From positions 1-40,594 of the forward strand of contig NZ_CAMBNZ010000016.1 of the NCBI RefSeq assembly GCF_945869175.1: a stretch of 40,594 bases of DNA, given 5' to 3'. The number at the start of each line of letters is the position of its first letter. Positions within the stretch are counted from its first letter, which is position 1. Origin of the DNA: Limnohabitans sp. Rim8 (lineage in GTDB: Bacteria > Pseudomonadota > Gammaproteobacteria > Burkholderiales > Burkholderiaceae_C). Below are positions 7,216 to 15,481 of this stretch, in pieces. Under the pieces are notes generated by a model. The model saw only the letters and a program-made list of their open reading frames with translations. It was not told the origin of the DNA and did no database searches. A program made the position numbers and the translations under genes.

Positions 7216-8135
7216 GACGGTGTGTGACCGCTGTGCGCCGCCAGCGCCTTGCCCACTTCCAGTGCGCCTTGGGCTGAGCCCGAAAGCGGCACCGTCTCGC
7301 CTTGGCGATCGGTCACCTGCGCCATAGCGGCAGCCAGGCGCTCTGCGGTATCGGGGCCGGTGCCCAGGTACACGCCTTGGGTCAGGGTGATGTGTGCCAC
7401 CTCAAAGCTGCCAGCACCCGCGCAAATGATGGTGCGATTGGGCGCGTCAATGCTGGCCATGACCAGCATGGCCGGCACCACAGCGCTGGGCTCCAGCGCC
7501 TGCAACACTTGTTCGGGCATCAGGCCTTCGGTCATGCGGGTGGCGGCCGTCGGGGCCAGGCAGTTCACCCGGATGTTGTTTTTTTCGCCCTCAATGGACA
7601 AGGTTTGCATCAAGCCCGCCAAGGCCATTTTGGCGGCGCCATAGTTGGCTTGGCCAAAGTTGCCATACAAACCACTGGACGAGGTGGTCATCACCACGCG
7701 GCCATAGTTTTGCGCTTGCATGAGGGGCCACACGGCCTGGGTGCAGTGCACCGCCCCCATCACATGCACATCCATCACCAACCTGAAGTCGGCCAAGGCC
7801 ATCTTGGCAAAGCTCTTGTCGCGCAAGATGCCCGCGTTGTTGACCAAAATGTCCACCCGGCCCCAAGCGTCCACCGCTTGCTGCACCATGGCTTTGACCG
7901 CCTCCAAGTCGGTGACCGATGCACCGTTGGCCATGGCTTCACCCCCCGCAGCGCGGATCTCGTCCACAACGGCCTGCGCCGCCGACACCGAGCCGCCCAC
8001 GCCGTGCACATCGCCCCCCAGGTCATTCACCAGCACTTTGGCCCCGCGTGCCGCCAACGCCAGCGCGTGCTGCTTGCCCAAGCCGCCACCTGCACCGGTG
8101 ACGATGGCCACGCGGCCTTTGAAATCGATGCTCAT
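7212..8135 (-). CDS. SDR-family dehydrogenase, (3R)-hydroxyacyl-CoA dehydrogenase (MFE-2)-like
   Basis: 307 residues. The cofactor motif TGAGGGLG (13-20), NDLGGD just after strand 2, NNAG (99-102) and the catalytic S152 or S153, Y165 and K169 (YxxxK in ANYGAAK) are all present. The pattern GRVAIVTGAGGGLG followed by VLVNDLGG is that of the dehydrogenase domain of peroxisomal multifunctional enzyme type 2 and its bacterial relatives, which act on (R)-3-hydroxyacyl-CoA, so fatty-acid or related acyl-CoA turnover is likely. AAGGA lies before the ATG at 8135; the longer frame to 8222 has no such site. It is divergent from a Nudix gene, and a small ORF is coupled to its 3' end. Sterol or other hydroxy substrates remain possible. 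Confidence 0.88.
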   Translation of the reverse strand: MSIDFKGRVAIVTGAGGGLGKQHALALAARGAKVLVNDLGGDVHGVGGSVSAAQAVVDEIRAAGGEAMANGASVTDLEAVKAMVQQAVDAWGRVDILVNNAGILRDKSFAKMALADFRLVMDVHVMGAVHCTQAVWPLMQAQNYGRVVMTTSSSGLYGNFGQANYGAAKMALAGLMQTLSIEGEKNNIRVNCLAPTAATRMTEGLMPEQVLQALEPSAVVPAMLVMASIDAPNRTIICAGAGSFEVAHITLTQGVYLGTGPDTAERLAAAMAQVTDRQGETVPLSGSAQGALEVGKALAAHSGHTPS

Positions 8136-8275
8136 GCGTTTTCCTTGCTTTGAATGGGTGTGAACAGGTGACAGGTCTTGGGCCAAGCGTCTGATAACCT
8201 GACTTCGTACCCCGATCAACACCCACTTTAAATCAAGCAGCCCTTGGGCTGTGTTGCACGATTGACAGATTGCCC

Positions 8276-9172
8276 ATGGAACTGAACACCCAAACCATCA
8301 CCACACCGCCGCTGGACTCTGCCTCGGTGGTTTTGCTGCGAGACAGCGCACAAGGTCTGCAAGTGCTGCTGCTCAGGCGTCACCAAGCGTCCAGCGTGTT
8401 CGGCGGGGCTTGTGTGTTTCCCGGCGGCAAACTCGACCTTGCCGACCAAAGCCCCGAGGTGCTGTCTCGCCTGAGTCAAGACACCAACACCTTGCACCGA
8501 CGTCTGGGCGAGCCGGAATTGAAGCCAGATCGGGCCGCAGGCTTGTTCGTCGCGGCCATTCGGGAAGCGTTTGAGGAGTGCGGCATCTTGTTGGGTCAGG
8601 CTTTGACCGAGGATGCCCACACCGGCGTGTCGACTGACTTGCAAGCCCTGCAAAAGGCTTTGGCCAGCGGGCAAAACTGGTCACAGGCGTTTCAAACTTT
8701 GTCGCTTCGGCTGGCCACCGATGCCTTGGTGCCTTGGACCCGGTGGATCACGCCTCGGCAAGCCTCGGTGGCGAACAAGCGCTTTGACACCCGCTTTTTC
8801 ATGGCGCGTGTGCCTGAAGGCCAAACTGCTGCGCACGACAACCACGAGACCACCGAAACGCTGTGGACCACCCCCCGAGAAGCACTGCTGCGCTATTGGG
8901 ACCACGACATTGAGCTGGCACCACCCCAAATCATGGGCTTGGTCCATTTGGCAAAGCACCCAAACACCCACAGTGCCCTGTCGGAAGCGCAAAGCCGCCA
9001 GCCACCGGTGGTAGAGCCCGAACCCTATGACCAAGATGGGGTCCGCACCATTTGCTACCCCGGAGACCCCAGGCACTCGATCCCCAAAGCGGCTTTCCCG
9101 GGCCCGACGCGCTTGATGTTCAAAAACAAACGTTTCGAGCCCGTCACAGGTCTGGCCGGTTTGTTGGATTGA
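8276..9172 (+). CDS. Nudix hydrolase with split Nudix box (NUDT19/RP2-like)
   Basis: 298 residues from the ATG at 8276; a TTG two codons upstream is also possible. The Nudix signature is divided: FPGGKLD near 48-54 and REAFEECGILL at 96-106, with ~40 residues inserted, as in the NUDT19/RP2 branch, whose animal member cleaves CoA and acyl-CoA to phosphopantetheine derivatives. Glutamates E100/E101 of the metal site are present. The C-terminal half has ICYPGDPRH and ends FEPVTGLAGLLD. Its divergent neighbour is an acyl-CoA-type dehydrogenase, so a role in CoA ester turnover fits, by inference. The ribosome site is weak. Confidence 0.85.
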   Translation: MELNTQTITTPPLDSASVVLLRDSAQGLQVLLLRRHQASSVFGGACVFPGGKLDLADQSPEVLSRLSQDTNTLHRRLGEPELKPDRAAGLFVAAIREAFEECGILLGQALTEDAHTGVSTDLQALQKALASGQNWSQAFQTLSLRLATDALVPWTRWITPRQASVANKRFDTRFFMARVPEGQTAAHDNHETTETLWTTPREALLRYWDHDIELAPPQIMGLVHLAKHPNTHSALSEAQSRQPPVVEPEPYDQDGVRTICYPGDPRHSIPKAAFPGPTRLMFKNKRFEPVTGLAGLLD

Positions 9173-9181
9173 CCGACTTGG

Positions 9182-9200
9182 AGGTTACAATTTGTAACCT
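9182..9200. promoter_or_regulatory. Perfect 19-bp palindrome, candidate operator before the Hpt gene
   Basis: AGGTTACAA-T-TTGTAACCT is a perfect dyad with a single central base, filling about half of the 36-bp gap between the Nudix stop and the Hpt start. There is no T-run, so it is a poor terminator. The size and symmetry suit a homodimeric repressor such as a TetR-family protein. I found no second full copy in the window and no regulator gene nearby, so the binding protein is unknown. Confidence 0.5.
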
Positions 9201-9208
9201 TATTGGAC

Positions 9209-9592
9209 ATGACCCCTCTTGACTTTATGAGCTCATCCACTTCGCCCACTTACCTGTCTGTTGAACGGGCCATGGAATTCATTGGTGATGCCAACGGGGT
9301 CTTGACCCTGCTGAAAACTTTGCACCAAACCCTGGGGGAAGAATTGCCGCGCATCCAAGCCATGCTGGACCAAGGCGATCTGCACGGCGCCAACCGCTTA
9401 TTGCACCAACTCAAAGGCTTCACGCCCGTGTTTTGTGTCGACAGCCTGGTGGAACAGGTGGTGAGTGTGGAACACCTGAGCAAACACGCCGAACCCTCGG
9501 ATGTCCTTAGCGCTTACATGCGCCTGGCCCCCCAACTGGCGACGCTTCGAAGCGAAGTCGCGCACCACCTGAGTCTTCACTCGACGGCCTGA
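9209..9592 (+). CDS. Histidine-containing phosphotransfer (Hpt) domain protein
   Basis: 127 residues from the ATG at 9209 (ATG at 9227 also possible; neither has a strong ribosome site). The whole protein is one small helical domain. The phosphorylated histidine is H66 in LLHQLKGF, matching the family pattern HxLKG, preceded by the typical helix NRLLHQ. The usual small residue or glycine about five positions after KG is replaced by VFCVD, so it is somewhat divergent. Free Hpt proteins shuttle phosphate between the receiver of a hybrid kinase and a response regulator. The hybrid kinase and receiver-cyclase at 3.5-6.8 kb are the only such proteins in the window, so it may serve them (inference). 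Its 3' end overlaps the convergent dusC by 16 bp. Confidence 0.8.
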   Translation: MTPLDFMSSSTSPTYLSVERAMEFIGDANGVLTLLKTLHQTLGEELPRIQAMLDQGDLHGANRLLHQLKGFTPVFCVDSLVEQVVSVEHLSKHAEPSDVLSAYMRLAPQLATLRSEVAHHLSLHSTA

Positions 9593-10551
9593 ACGGCCAG
9601 CCACTGGTCGATCTTGGAAGGGTCGTGCAGCAGGCGCAACTGATCGAAGGCCTCTTGCGCCTCTGGATAGACCCGGCGCAAGTAATTGAGCCATTGCTTG
9701 AGCCGTCCCGCCCTGTGTCGAGGCGCCACGCGCAAAGCAATGCCCTGCCAAAACAGCCGCATCAAACCCACAATCTGACGCCATGACACGGCGCTTGGCA
9801 CAGCGCCACTGGACCTCGCATCGTGCTGCGCGATCGCCAAAGCCAGCCCCGGATCCGCCACCATGCCTCGCCCGATCATCAAGCGCTCACAACCGGTCAC
9901 CTCACGGCAACGCAAAGCGTCCGACAAAGTCCAGATTTCGCCATTGGCCACCATGGGCATGCGCACATGCTGGCGCAAGTCGGCAATCCGGTCCCAATAA
10001 GCCGGTGGTCGGTAGCCATGGGCCTTGGTGCGGGCATGCACCACCAAATCGCTGGCCCCGGCGGCTTCGATGGCTAAGGCACACGCTTCGGCTCGGCTGT
10101 CGTCGTTGTAGCCCAAGCGCATCTTGGCCGAAACCGGGATATGCGCAGGCACCGCCCGGCGCACCGCCGCCACGATTTGGCCCACCAACTCGGGTTCATC
10201 CAACAAGACCGCGCCACCTCGGTGCTGGTTCACGGTTTTGGCGGGGCAGCCAAAATTCAAATCAATGCCCGCCGGCCCCAGCTGGGCCAAGGCCGCCGCA
10301 TTCGCCGCCAAATAATCGGGGTCAGACCCCAATAATTGCACCCTGACGGGAACCCCCGCCACAGTGCGGCTTTGGTTGAGCAACTCGGGGGCCACGCGAA
10401 TGAAGGCGCGGCGCGGCAGCACCGTGTTGGTCACGCGGATGAATTCGGACACGCACAAATCCACCCCGCCTACCCGTGTGAGCATGTCGCGCAAGGTGTG
10501 GTCGAGCAGCCCTTCCATAGGGGCCAGCAGGACGCGTGCCCCCAAAGTCAT
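9577..10551 (-). CDS. dusC: tRNA-dihydrouridine synthase, DusC type (position 16)
   Basis: 324 residues, FMN-dependent TIM-barrel enzyme that reduces uridine to dihydrouridine in tRNA. LAPMEGLLDHTLRD (9-22) at the flavin site, catalytic C102 in NFGCPAKTVN, K141 in SAKMRLGY and H170 in VVHARTK are seen. The segment CVSEFIRVTNTVLP is characteristic of DusC (U16) rather than DusA or DusB. Its ATG overlaps the stop of the upstream GNAT gene as ATGA, so the two are translationally coupled. The C-terminal RNA-binding helical domain is present and the length is normal. Confidence 0.93.
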   Translation of the reverse strand: MTLGARVLLAPMEGLLDHTLRDMLTRVGGVDLCVSEFIRVTNTVLPRRAFIRVAPELLNQSRTVAGVPVRVQLLGSDPDYLAANAAALAQLGPAGIDLNFGCPAKTVNQHRGGAVLLDEPELVGQIVAAVRRAVPAHIPVSAKMRLGYNDDSRAEACALAIEAAGASDLVVHARTKAHGYRPPAYWDRIADLRQHVRMPMVANGEIWTLSDALRCREVTGCERLMIGRGMVADPGLALAIAQHDARSSGAVPSAVSWRQIVGLMRLFWQGIALRVAPRHRAGRLKQWLNYLRRVYPEAQEAFDQLRLLHDPSKIDQWLAVQAVE

Positions 10552-11069
10552 CCGCCCAGCTTGCGCTTGAGGCGCACCTCTTCCACTTTCACGCCGCCCA
10601 AGGGCACGGTGCGGGCGGTGTTCATCTCGCGCTTGAAGCCAGCCAGGTCATGAAAGCGCAAGGTTTGTTCGTGCAGCAAAGGCAGCCAAACCGTGACATC
10701 GGTGCAGTCTTCGTCTTGAAGGCCTTCGCGAGCGGCGTCCCACAGGGCCAAACCCACGCCTTGGCCGATGCGGTTGGGCGCAGCGTAAATGGCCCAGATC
10801 TCGCCCGTGGTGTTTTTGGACTTCGGATCGCGAGAACGGTCAAAACCCACAAAACCCACAATTTCTGAACCATCGACCGCCACCATGACTTGCGGCTCAC
10901 CGTATTCGATCGCTTCTTTCCAGAACGACACGCGTTTGGGCATGGGCGTGGCATCCCAATGGGCTTCTGGCACTTGCCCTGCATAGGCGGCGCGGCAGGC
11001 GCTCACATGCAATGCAGCCACAGCAGGGGCGTCTTGGAGGCTGGCGAATCGGACTTGGATATCGGACAT
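10548..11069 (-). CDS. GNAT-family N-acetyltransferase
   Basis: 173 residues from the ATG at 11069; the in-frame TTG at 11123 is unlikely. The fold starts QVRFASLQDAPAVAALH, and the acetyl-CoA loop is NRIGQGVGLALWDAA, followed by the C-terminal GFKRE strand typical of the family. The substrate (amine, peptide or antibiotic) is unknown. It is the first gene of a two-gene unit with dusC (ATGA overlap) and is divergent from the cytochrome genes, with ~90 bp between starts. Confidence 0.85.
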   Translation of the reverse strand: MSDIQVRFASLQDAPAVAALHVSACRAAYAGQVPEAHWDATPMPKRVSFWKEAIEYGEPQVMVAVDGSEIVGFVGFDRSRDPKSKNTTGEIWAIYAAPNRIGQGVGLALWDAAREGLQDEDCTDVTVWLPLLHEQTLRFHDLAGFKREMNTARTVPLGGVKVEEVRLKRKLGG

Positions 11070-11160
11070 GGCTTGAAAAGATGAGTAAAAACAAGAGGCC
11101 AAAAGCCTGGGGTTTTGGCGCAAAGCCCGACATTGTCGCCGCTTCGGTTATCTTCAAACC

Positions 11161-12009
11161 ATGAGGACCTTTTTCATTGCACGATTTTTGCACTCAGGGC
11201 TGGGCTCACCCCAGCGAATTGAACACGCCCGCCAGACCGCCGTATCTGCTTTCAACCGTGTCGCCATCGTTGCGCTGCTCATCTCAGCTGCGCTGACAGC
11301 ATGGCCCGTCAACGCACAAACACCCGCCCGATTTGCCGATGACATGGCCGAGCGCACCCGCGCATGCACCGCTTGCCATGGTGACCAAGGCCGCGCCGGG
11401 CCGGATGGTTACTACCCCCGACTGGCGGGCAAACCCGCAGGTTACCTGCACAACCAGCTGCGCAATTTCGCGCAAGGCCGACGCCATTACGAACTGATGA
11501 CCCGTTTGGTCGACCCTTTGACAGATGACTACATGGGCGAGATGGCGCAATACTTTGCCAACCTGAAACTGCCCTACCCCGCCCCCACCGCGAGCAATGC
11601 CATCACGACCGAGCGCCTGGCCAAAGGCCAGCAACTGGTCTCGCAAGGTGACGCCACCCGTGGCCTGCCCGCTTGCACCCAGTGTCACGGCACCCGCCTG
11701 ACGGGTGTTCAGCCGAACGTACCCGGTCTGCTGGGCTTGCCGCTGGACTACTTGAACGCCCAATTGGGCGCCTGGCAAACCGGGCAACGCCGCGCGCACG
11801 CCCCAGACTGCATGGCCGAAATCGTCAAGCGCATGCCGGCACAAGACCTGATCGCGGTGTCCAGCTGGCTGGCCCGCCAGCCCCTGCCAGCGGACGCACG
11901 ACCCGCCGATCGCCCTCCAGCCGGTCCCGCCTTGCCCGAAGCCCTGCGCTGCGGCAGTGCGCCGGAACTCTCGGCCGCACGCCAAGCGAACGCAGGAGCC
12001 CGCCCATGA
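11161..12009 (+). CDS. Di-haem cytochrome c (c4/class I type), exported
   Basis: 282 residues. A long basic N-terminus leads to a hydrophobic signal segment (about 33-50) with a probable cut near VNA. Two haem-attachment motifs are CTACH (69-73) and CTQCH (172-176), each opening a small class I domain, the arrangement of cytochrome c4 and related electron carriers in the periplasm. The stop overlaps the ATG of the next, tri-haem, cytochrome gene (ATGA), so the two work as a pair. No catalytic dehydrogenase subunit is next to them. The tail after ~235 is proline/alanine rich. Confidence 0.9.
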   Translation: MRTFFIARFLHSGLGSPQRIEHARQTAVSAFNRVAIVALLISAALTAWPVNAQTPARFADDMAERTRACTACHGDQGRAGPDGYYPRLAGKPAGYLHNQLRNFAQGRRHYELMTRLVDPLTDDYMGEMAQYFANLKLPYPAPTASNAITTERLAKGQQLVSQGDATRGLPACTQCHGTRLTGVQPNVPGLLGLPLDYLNAQLGAWQTGQRRAHAPDCMAEIVKRMPAQDLIAVSSWLARQPLPADARPADRPPAGPALPEALRCGSAPELSAARQANAGARP

Positions 12010-13340
12010 AGCCAGCGCTCCAGCTTATGCATCCGGTCAAACGACTGGTGTGGGTCACCCTGCTGAGTCTGATCATGCTGGCCCTTGGCGTGGTGGTGGA
12101 CAACTGGGGCGACCTGTTGCTGCCGTCCCAAGCCTCCCCTTCTGCTCGGGTGCAAGCCACAAAAGCCCAAGTTGAACAAGGCCGTTACCTGGCCTTGGCC
12201 GGTAACTGCATGGCCTGCCACACCAACCGGGGCGGCACACCTTGGGCGGGCGGGCGACGCATCCAGACGCCCTTTGGTGGCGTGTACAGCAGCAACCTCA
12301 CGCCCGACCCCGAAACGGGTTTGGGCCGATGGACCGCCCAAGACTTTTGGCAAGCCATGCACCTGGGCCGCTCGAAAGACGGACGCTTGCTGGCCCCGGC
12401 TTTTCCCTACAACCACACCAGTGTGGTGACGCGTGAAGACAGCGACGCGGTGTTTGCATGGCTCAGCAGCATGCCCCCCGTGACGCAAGCCCAACCGGCC
12501 CACACCCTGGCCTGGCCCTTGGGCACGCAGCCGGCCTTGGCCGTTTGGCGCAGCCTGTATTTCCAACCCAGCCCCTTTGAGGCTGACAAAGCCCAAACAG
12601 CCGAATGGAACCGTGGGGCCTATTTGGTCAAAGGCCTGGGCCACTGCGCTGCCTGCCACAGCCCGCGCAATGCCTTGGGAGCCAGTGGCGCGGTGGACGA
12701 CTTGTCGGGCGGGCTCATACCGGTGCTCAACTGGTACGCCCCTGACCTGACCCGTGACGCCGAAACTGGCATGGCCAGCACGCCTTTGCCAGAGATCGTG
12801 CGCCTGCTGCGAACTGGCGCTTCGAGCACGGCACAAACCAACGGGCCCATGGGAGAGGTGGTGCAGCACAGTCTGCAACACCTGACTGAGGCAGACCTGC
12901 AGGCCATGGCGGTGTATTTGCAATCGCGGGCGCAACACACAGCGCAAGCCTTGCCTGCACAAGCCAAGCCCACCCGCGTCACGCTGCAGGTGGCCAACCA
13001 AGGCGCCAAGGTTTACGAACGCCAGTGCCTGCAATGCCATGGCGAACAAGGCGCGGGTGTGAAAACCGCATCAGGCGAAGTCGCTTATCCGGCCTTGGCC
13101 GGCAACCGCGCCGTGTTGCTGAAAGACCCGACCAACCTGGTGCAACTGGTGCTTTACGGTGGCTACGGCCCCACCACGGCAGGTCACCCTCGCCCGTTTG
13201 GCATGCCGCCTGCTGTTTTGGAACTCGACGATCGGGACATTGCTGCGGTGCTCACCCACCTGCGCACCCAATGGGGCAACCAAGCAGGGGAAGTCACGCC
13301 TTTGCAGGTCAACCGGATTCGGGCGGCTCAAGGTCAGTGA
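12006..13340 (+). CDS. Tri-haem cytochrome c, alcohol/aldehyde-dehydrogenase-subunit type
   Basis: 444 residues from the ATG at 12006 that overlaps the previous stop; the reading frame is open further upstream, but that part is inside the preceding gene. One N-terminal membrane segment (about 12-31) is either a signal or an anchor. Three haem sites are CMACH (68-72), CAACH (214-218) and CLQCH (341-345). The spacing and the NLTPDPETGLG segment match the cytochrome subunits of periplasmic alcohol, gluconate, sorbitol or molybdenum aldehyde dehydrogenases, which pass electrons to quinone or to oxidase. The catalytic partner is missing from the window, so the electron donor is unknown. Confidence 0.9.
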   Translation: MKPALQLMHPVKRLVWVTLLSLIMLALGVVVDNWGDLLLPSQASPSARVQATKAQVEQGRYLALAGNCMACHTNRGGTPWAGGRRIQTPFGGVYSSNLTPDPETGLGRWTAQDFWQAMHLGRSKDGRLLAPAFPYNHTSVVTREDSDAVFAWLSSMPPVTQAQPAHTLAWPLGTQPALAVWRSLYFQPSPFEADKAQTAEWNRGAYLVKGLGHCAACHSPRNALGASGAVDDLSGGLIPVLNWYAPDLTRDAETGMASTPLPEIVRLLRTGASSTAQTNGPMGEVVQHSLQHLTEADLQAMAVYLQSRAQHTAQALPAQAKPTRVTLQVANQGAKVYERQCLQCHGEQGAGVKTASGEVAYPALAGNRAVLLKDPTNLVQLVLYGGYGPTTAGHPRPFGMPPAVLELDDRDIAAVLTHLRTQWGNQAGEVTPLQVNRIRAAQGQ

Positions 13341-13423
13341 CCCTGTTCAAGCTCTGACAAAAGCGGGGGCGAACTGTCATGTTCGGCAACTTGAAGGCCC
13401 TATGACACCGCTAGCATGTGGAC

Positions 13424-14179
13424 ATGTCACAACACCTTTACATCCTCACGGGCGCCTCGCGCGGCATGGGCCTGGCCATGGCCCAGCAATTGTTGAAACC
13501 CGGCAACACCCTGCTGTGCCTCTCACGCCACAGCAGTTCTGATTTGACCGCCGCCGCCCAAAAGGCAGGCGTCACACTGATCCAATGGCACCAAGACCTG
13601 GCCGATGGCGAAGGTGCCAGTGAGCGCTTACATGCATGGTTGCAGGGTCAAAATCCAGCAGATTTCGCCAGCGCCCACTTGATCAACAATGCAGGCGTCA
13701 TCCCACCGATCTTGCCCATGCGGCAATCCAAGCCCGCAGATCTGGCCAAGGCCTTGCGGGTGGGTCTGGAAGCCCCCATGGCTTTGTGCGCGGCTTTTTT
13801 GGCAGCCACACACCTTTGGACCCTGCCACGCAAAGTGCTCAACATTTCATCGGGCTTGGGCCGTTACCCCATGGCCTCACAAGCGGGTTATTGCGCGGCC
13901 AAAGCGGGCATGGACCATTTCACACGCTGCATGGCGCTGGACGAGGCCCTGAGCAGCCATGGGGCCAAAGTCTGTTCACTGGCCCCGGGCGTGATCGACA
14001 CCGACATGCAGGTGCAAATGCGCGGTGCTGCGGGTGAAGCTTTCCCCGATCAAAACAAGTTTTTGCAACTCAAGGCGCAAGGCCAGCTGAGCACACCCGA
14101 GCAGGCTGCCGGGTTGGTGTTGCGTTTTCTGGCCCGGCCAGACTTCGGTCATGAACCTGTGGCCGACGTCCGGGCTTGA
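13424..14179 (+). CDS. SDR-family oxidoreductase (sepiapterin reductase/benzil reductase-like)
   Basis: 251 residues from the ATG at 13424, with a GTG two codons upstream. Cofactor motif TGASRGMG (9-16), NNAG (88-91), catalytic S142/S143, Y156 and K160 (YCAAK) are present, followed by LAPGVIDTDMQVQMR. The arrangement, including the PGVIDTDMQ motif, is that of the sepiapterin/benzil reductase branch, normally NADPH-dependent carbonyl reduction. The real substrate is unknown. It stands alone between the cytochromes and the thiolase on the same strand. No good ribosome site is visible. Confidence 0.82.
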   Translation: MSQHLYILTGASRGMGLAMAQQLLKPGNTLLCLSRHSSSDLTAAAQKAGVTLIQWHQDLADGEGASERLHAWLQGQNPADFASAHLINNAGVIPPILPMRQSKPADLAKALRVGLEAPMALCAAFLAATHLWTLPRKVLNISSGLGRYPMASQAGYCAAKAGMDHFTRCMALDEALSSHGAKVCSLAPGVIDTDMQVQMRGAAGEAFPDQNKFLQLKAQGQLSTPEQAAGLVLRFLARPDFGHEPVADVRA

Positions 14180-14259
14180 TTGTCAGGCCGCTGTAGCCTT
14201 CCCGCACGACACTGTGGTGATGTTGGCCATTTCATTTTTTCAAATCGGAGACCTTTCCC

Positions 14260-15444
14260 ATGAGCCGTGAAGTTGTTGTTGTCAGCGGTGTGCGCACCGC
14301 CATTGGTACCTACGGCGGCAGCCTGAAGGACATCGCCCCCACCGAGTTGGCCGCACAAGTGGTGCGCGAAGCCCTGGCCCGTGCGGGCACCGAAGGCCAA
14401 GACGTGGGCCATGTGGTGTTCGGCCATGTGGTCAACACCGAACCCAAAGACATGTATTTGTCCCGCGTGGCGGCCATCAACGGCGGCTGCGCCGAAGGCA
14501 CCCCGGCTTTCAACGTCAACCGCCTGTGCGGTTCGGGCTTGCAGGCCATCGTCAGCGCCAGCCAATCCATTATGTTGGGTGACTGCGACATCGCGATTGG
14601 CGGCGGCGCTGAAAACATGAGCCGCGGCCCCTACGCATCTCTCAGCGCCCGCTGGGGTGCCCGCATGGGTGACAGCAAGATGGTTGACATGGTGCTCGGC
14701 GCCCTGCACGACCCGTTCCACACGATCCACATGGGCGTGACGGCTGAAAACGTGGCCGCCCGATATGGCATCACCCGCGACATGCAAGACGCGCTGGCCG
14801 TTGAAAGCCACAACCGCGCCGAACGCGCTACGGCAGCCGGTTACTTCAAAGACCAGATCATGCCGGTCATGCTGAAAAGCAAAAAGGGCGATGTGGCCTA
14901 CGTCACCGACGAGCACGTCCGCCCCGGCTGCAAATTGGAAGACATGGCCAAGCTCAAGCCCGTGTTTTTGAAAGAAAACGGCACCGTGACCGCAGGCAAC
15001 GCCTCGGGCATCAACGACGCCGCCGCCGCTGTGCTGCTGATGGAAGCCAGCGCGGCCAAGGCCCGGGGTGCCAAGCCGATGGCCCGCTTGGTGGGTTATG
15101 CCCACACCGGTCTGGACCCCAAGATCATGGGCGTGGGCCCGATCTCGGCCACACACGCGGTGCTCAAAAAAACCGGCCTGAGCGTGAACGACCTGGACGT
15201 GATCGAAGCCAACGAAGCTTTTGCTGCCCAAGCCTGCGCCGTGACGCGCGAGTTGGGCCTGGACCCGGCCAAGGTCAACCCCAACGGCTCAGGCATTTCT
15301 CTGGGCCACCCGATTGGGGCCACGGGTGCTTTGATCACCGTGAAAGCCCTGTACGAGCTGCAACGCGTGAACGGCCGCTACGCGCTGGTGACCATGTGCA
15401 TCGGCGGTGGTCAAGGCATTGCGGCGATTTTTGAGCGCATGTGA
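14260..15444 (+). CDS. bktB: Acetyl-CoA C-acyltransferase (beta-ketothiolase, BktB-like)
   Basis: 394 residues, full length for a biosynthetic-type thiolase. Nucleophile C90 (NRLCGSG), H350 (LGHPIGATG) and the second cysteine C380 (TMCIGGGQG) are at the standard positions. Segments such as REVVVVSGVRTAIGT, the GAxHDPFHxIHMG stretch and DEHVRPG align with BktB of Cupriavidus, which makes C4-C5 and longer beta-ketoacyl-CoA for polyhydroxyalkanoate or works in beta-oxidation. GGAG precedes the ATG. No phaB or phaC is adjacent, so the pathway here is open; PhaA-like acetoacetyl-CoA synthesis is an alternative. Confidence 0.9.
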   Translation: MSREVVVVSGVRTAIGTYGGSLKDIAPTELAAQVVREALARAGTEGQDVGHVVFGHVVNTEPKDMYLSRVAAINGGCAEGTPAFNVNRLCGSGLQAIVSASQSIMLGDCDIAIGGGAENMSRGPYASLSARWGARMGDSKMVDMVLGALHDPFHTIHMGVTAENVAARYGITRDMQDALAVESHNRAERATAAGYFKDQIMPVMLKSKKGDVAYVTDEHVRPGCKLEDMAKLKPVFLKENGTVTAGNASGINDAAAAVLLMEASAAKARGAKPMARLVGYAHTGLDPKIMGVGPISATHAVLKKTGLSVNDLDVIEANEAFAAQACAVTRELGLDPAKVNPNGSGISLGHPIGATGALITVKALYELQRVNGRYALVTMCIGGGQGIAAIFERM

Positions 15445-15454
15445 TGCCCTGGGA

Positions 15455-15481
15455 CTGATCTGAAGCGAAAATTCAGGTCAG
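15455..15481. terminator. Hairpin between convergent thiolase and RidA-family genes
   Basis: A 10-bp stem (CTGATCTGAA/TTCAGGTCAG, one G-U pair when read as RNA) with loop GCGAAAA overlaps the stop codon of the RidA-family gene. No T-run follows. It is placed where a bidirectional terminator is expected. Confidence 0.4.

Noticed and set aside
11748-13049. 433-codon minus-strand ORF opposite the tri-haem cytochrome
   Set aside because: Antisense shadow; composition biased to Gly, Arg and His with no family-like motif, while the plus strand has three CxxCH sites.
14149-15231. 360-codon minus-strand ORF opposite the thiolase gene
   Set aside because: Shadow of bktB on the other strand; no recognisable domain.
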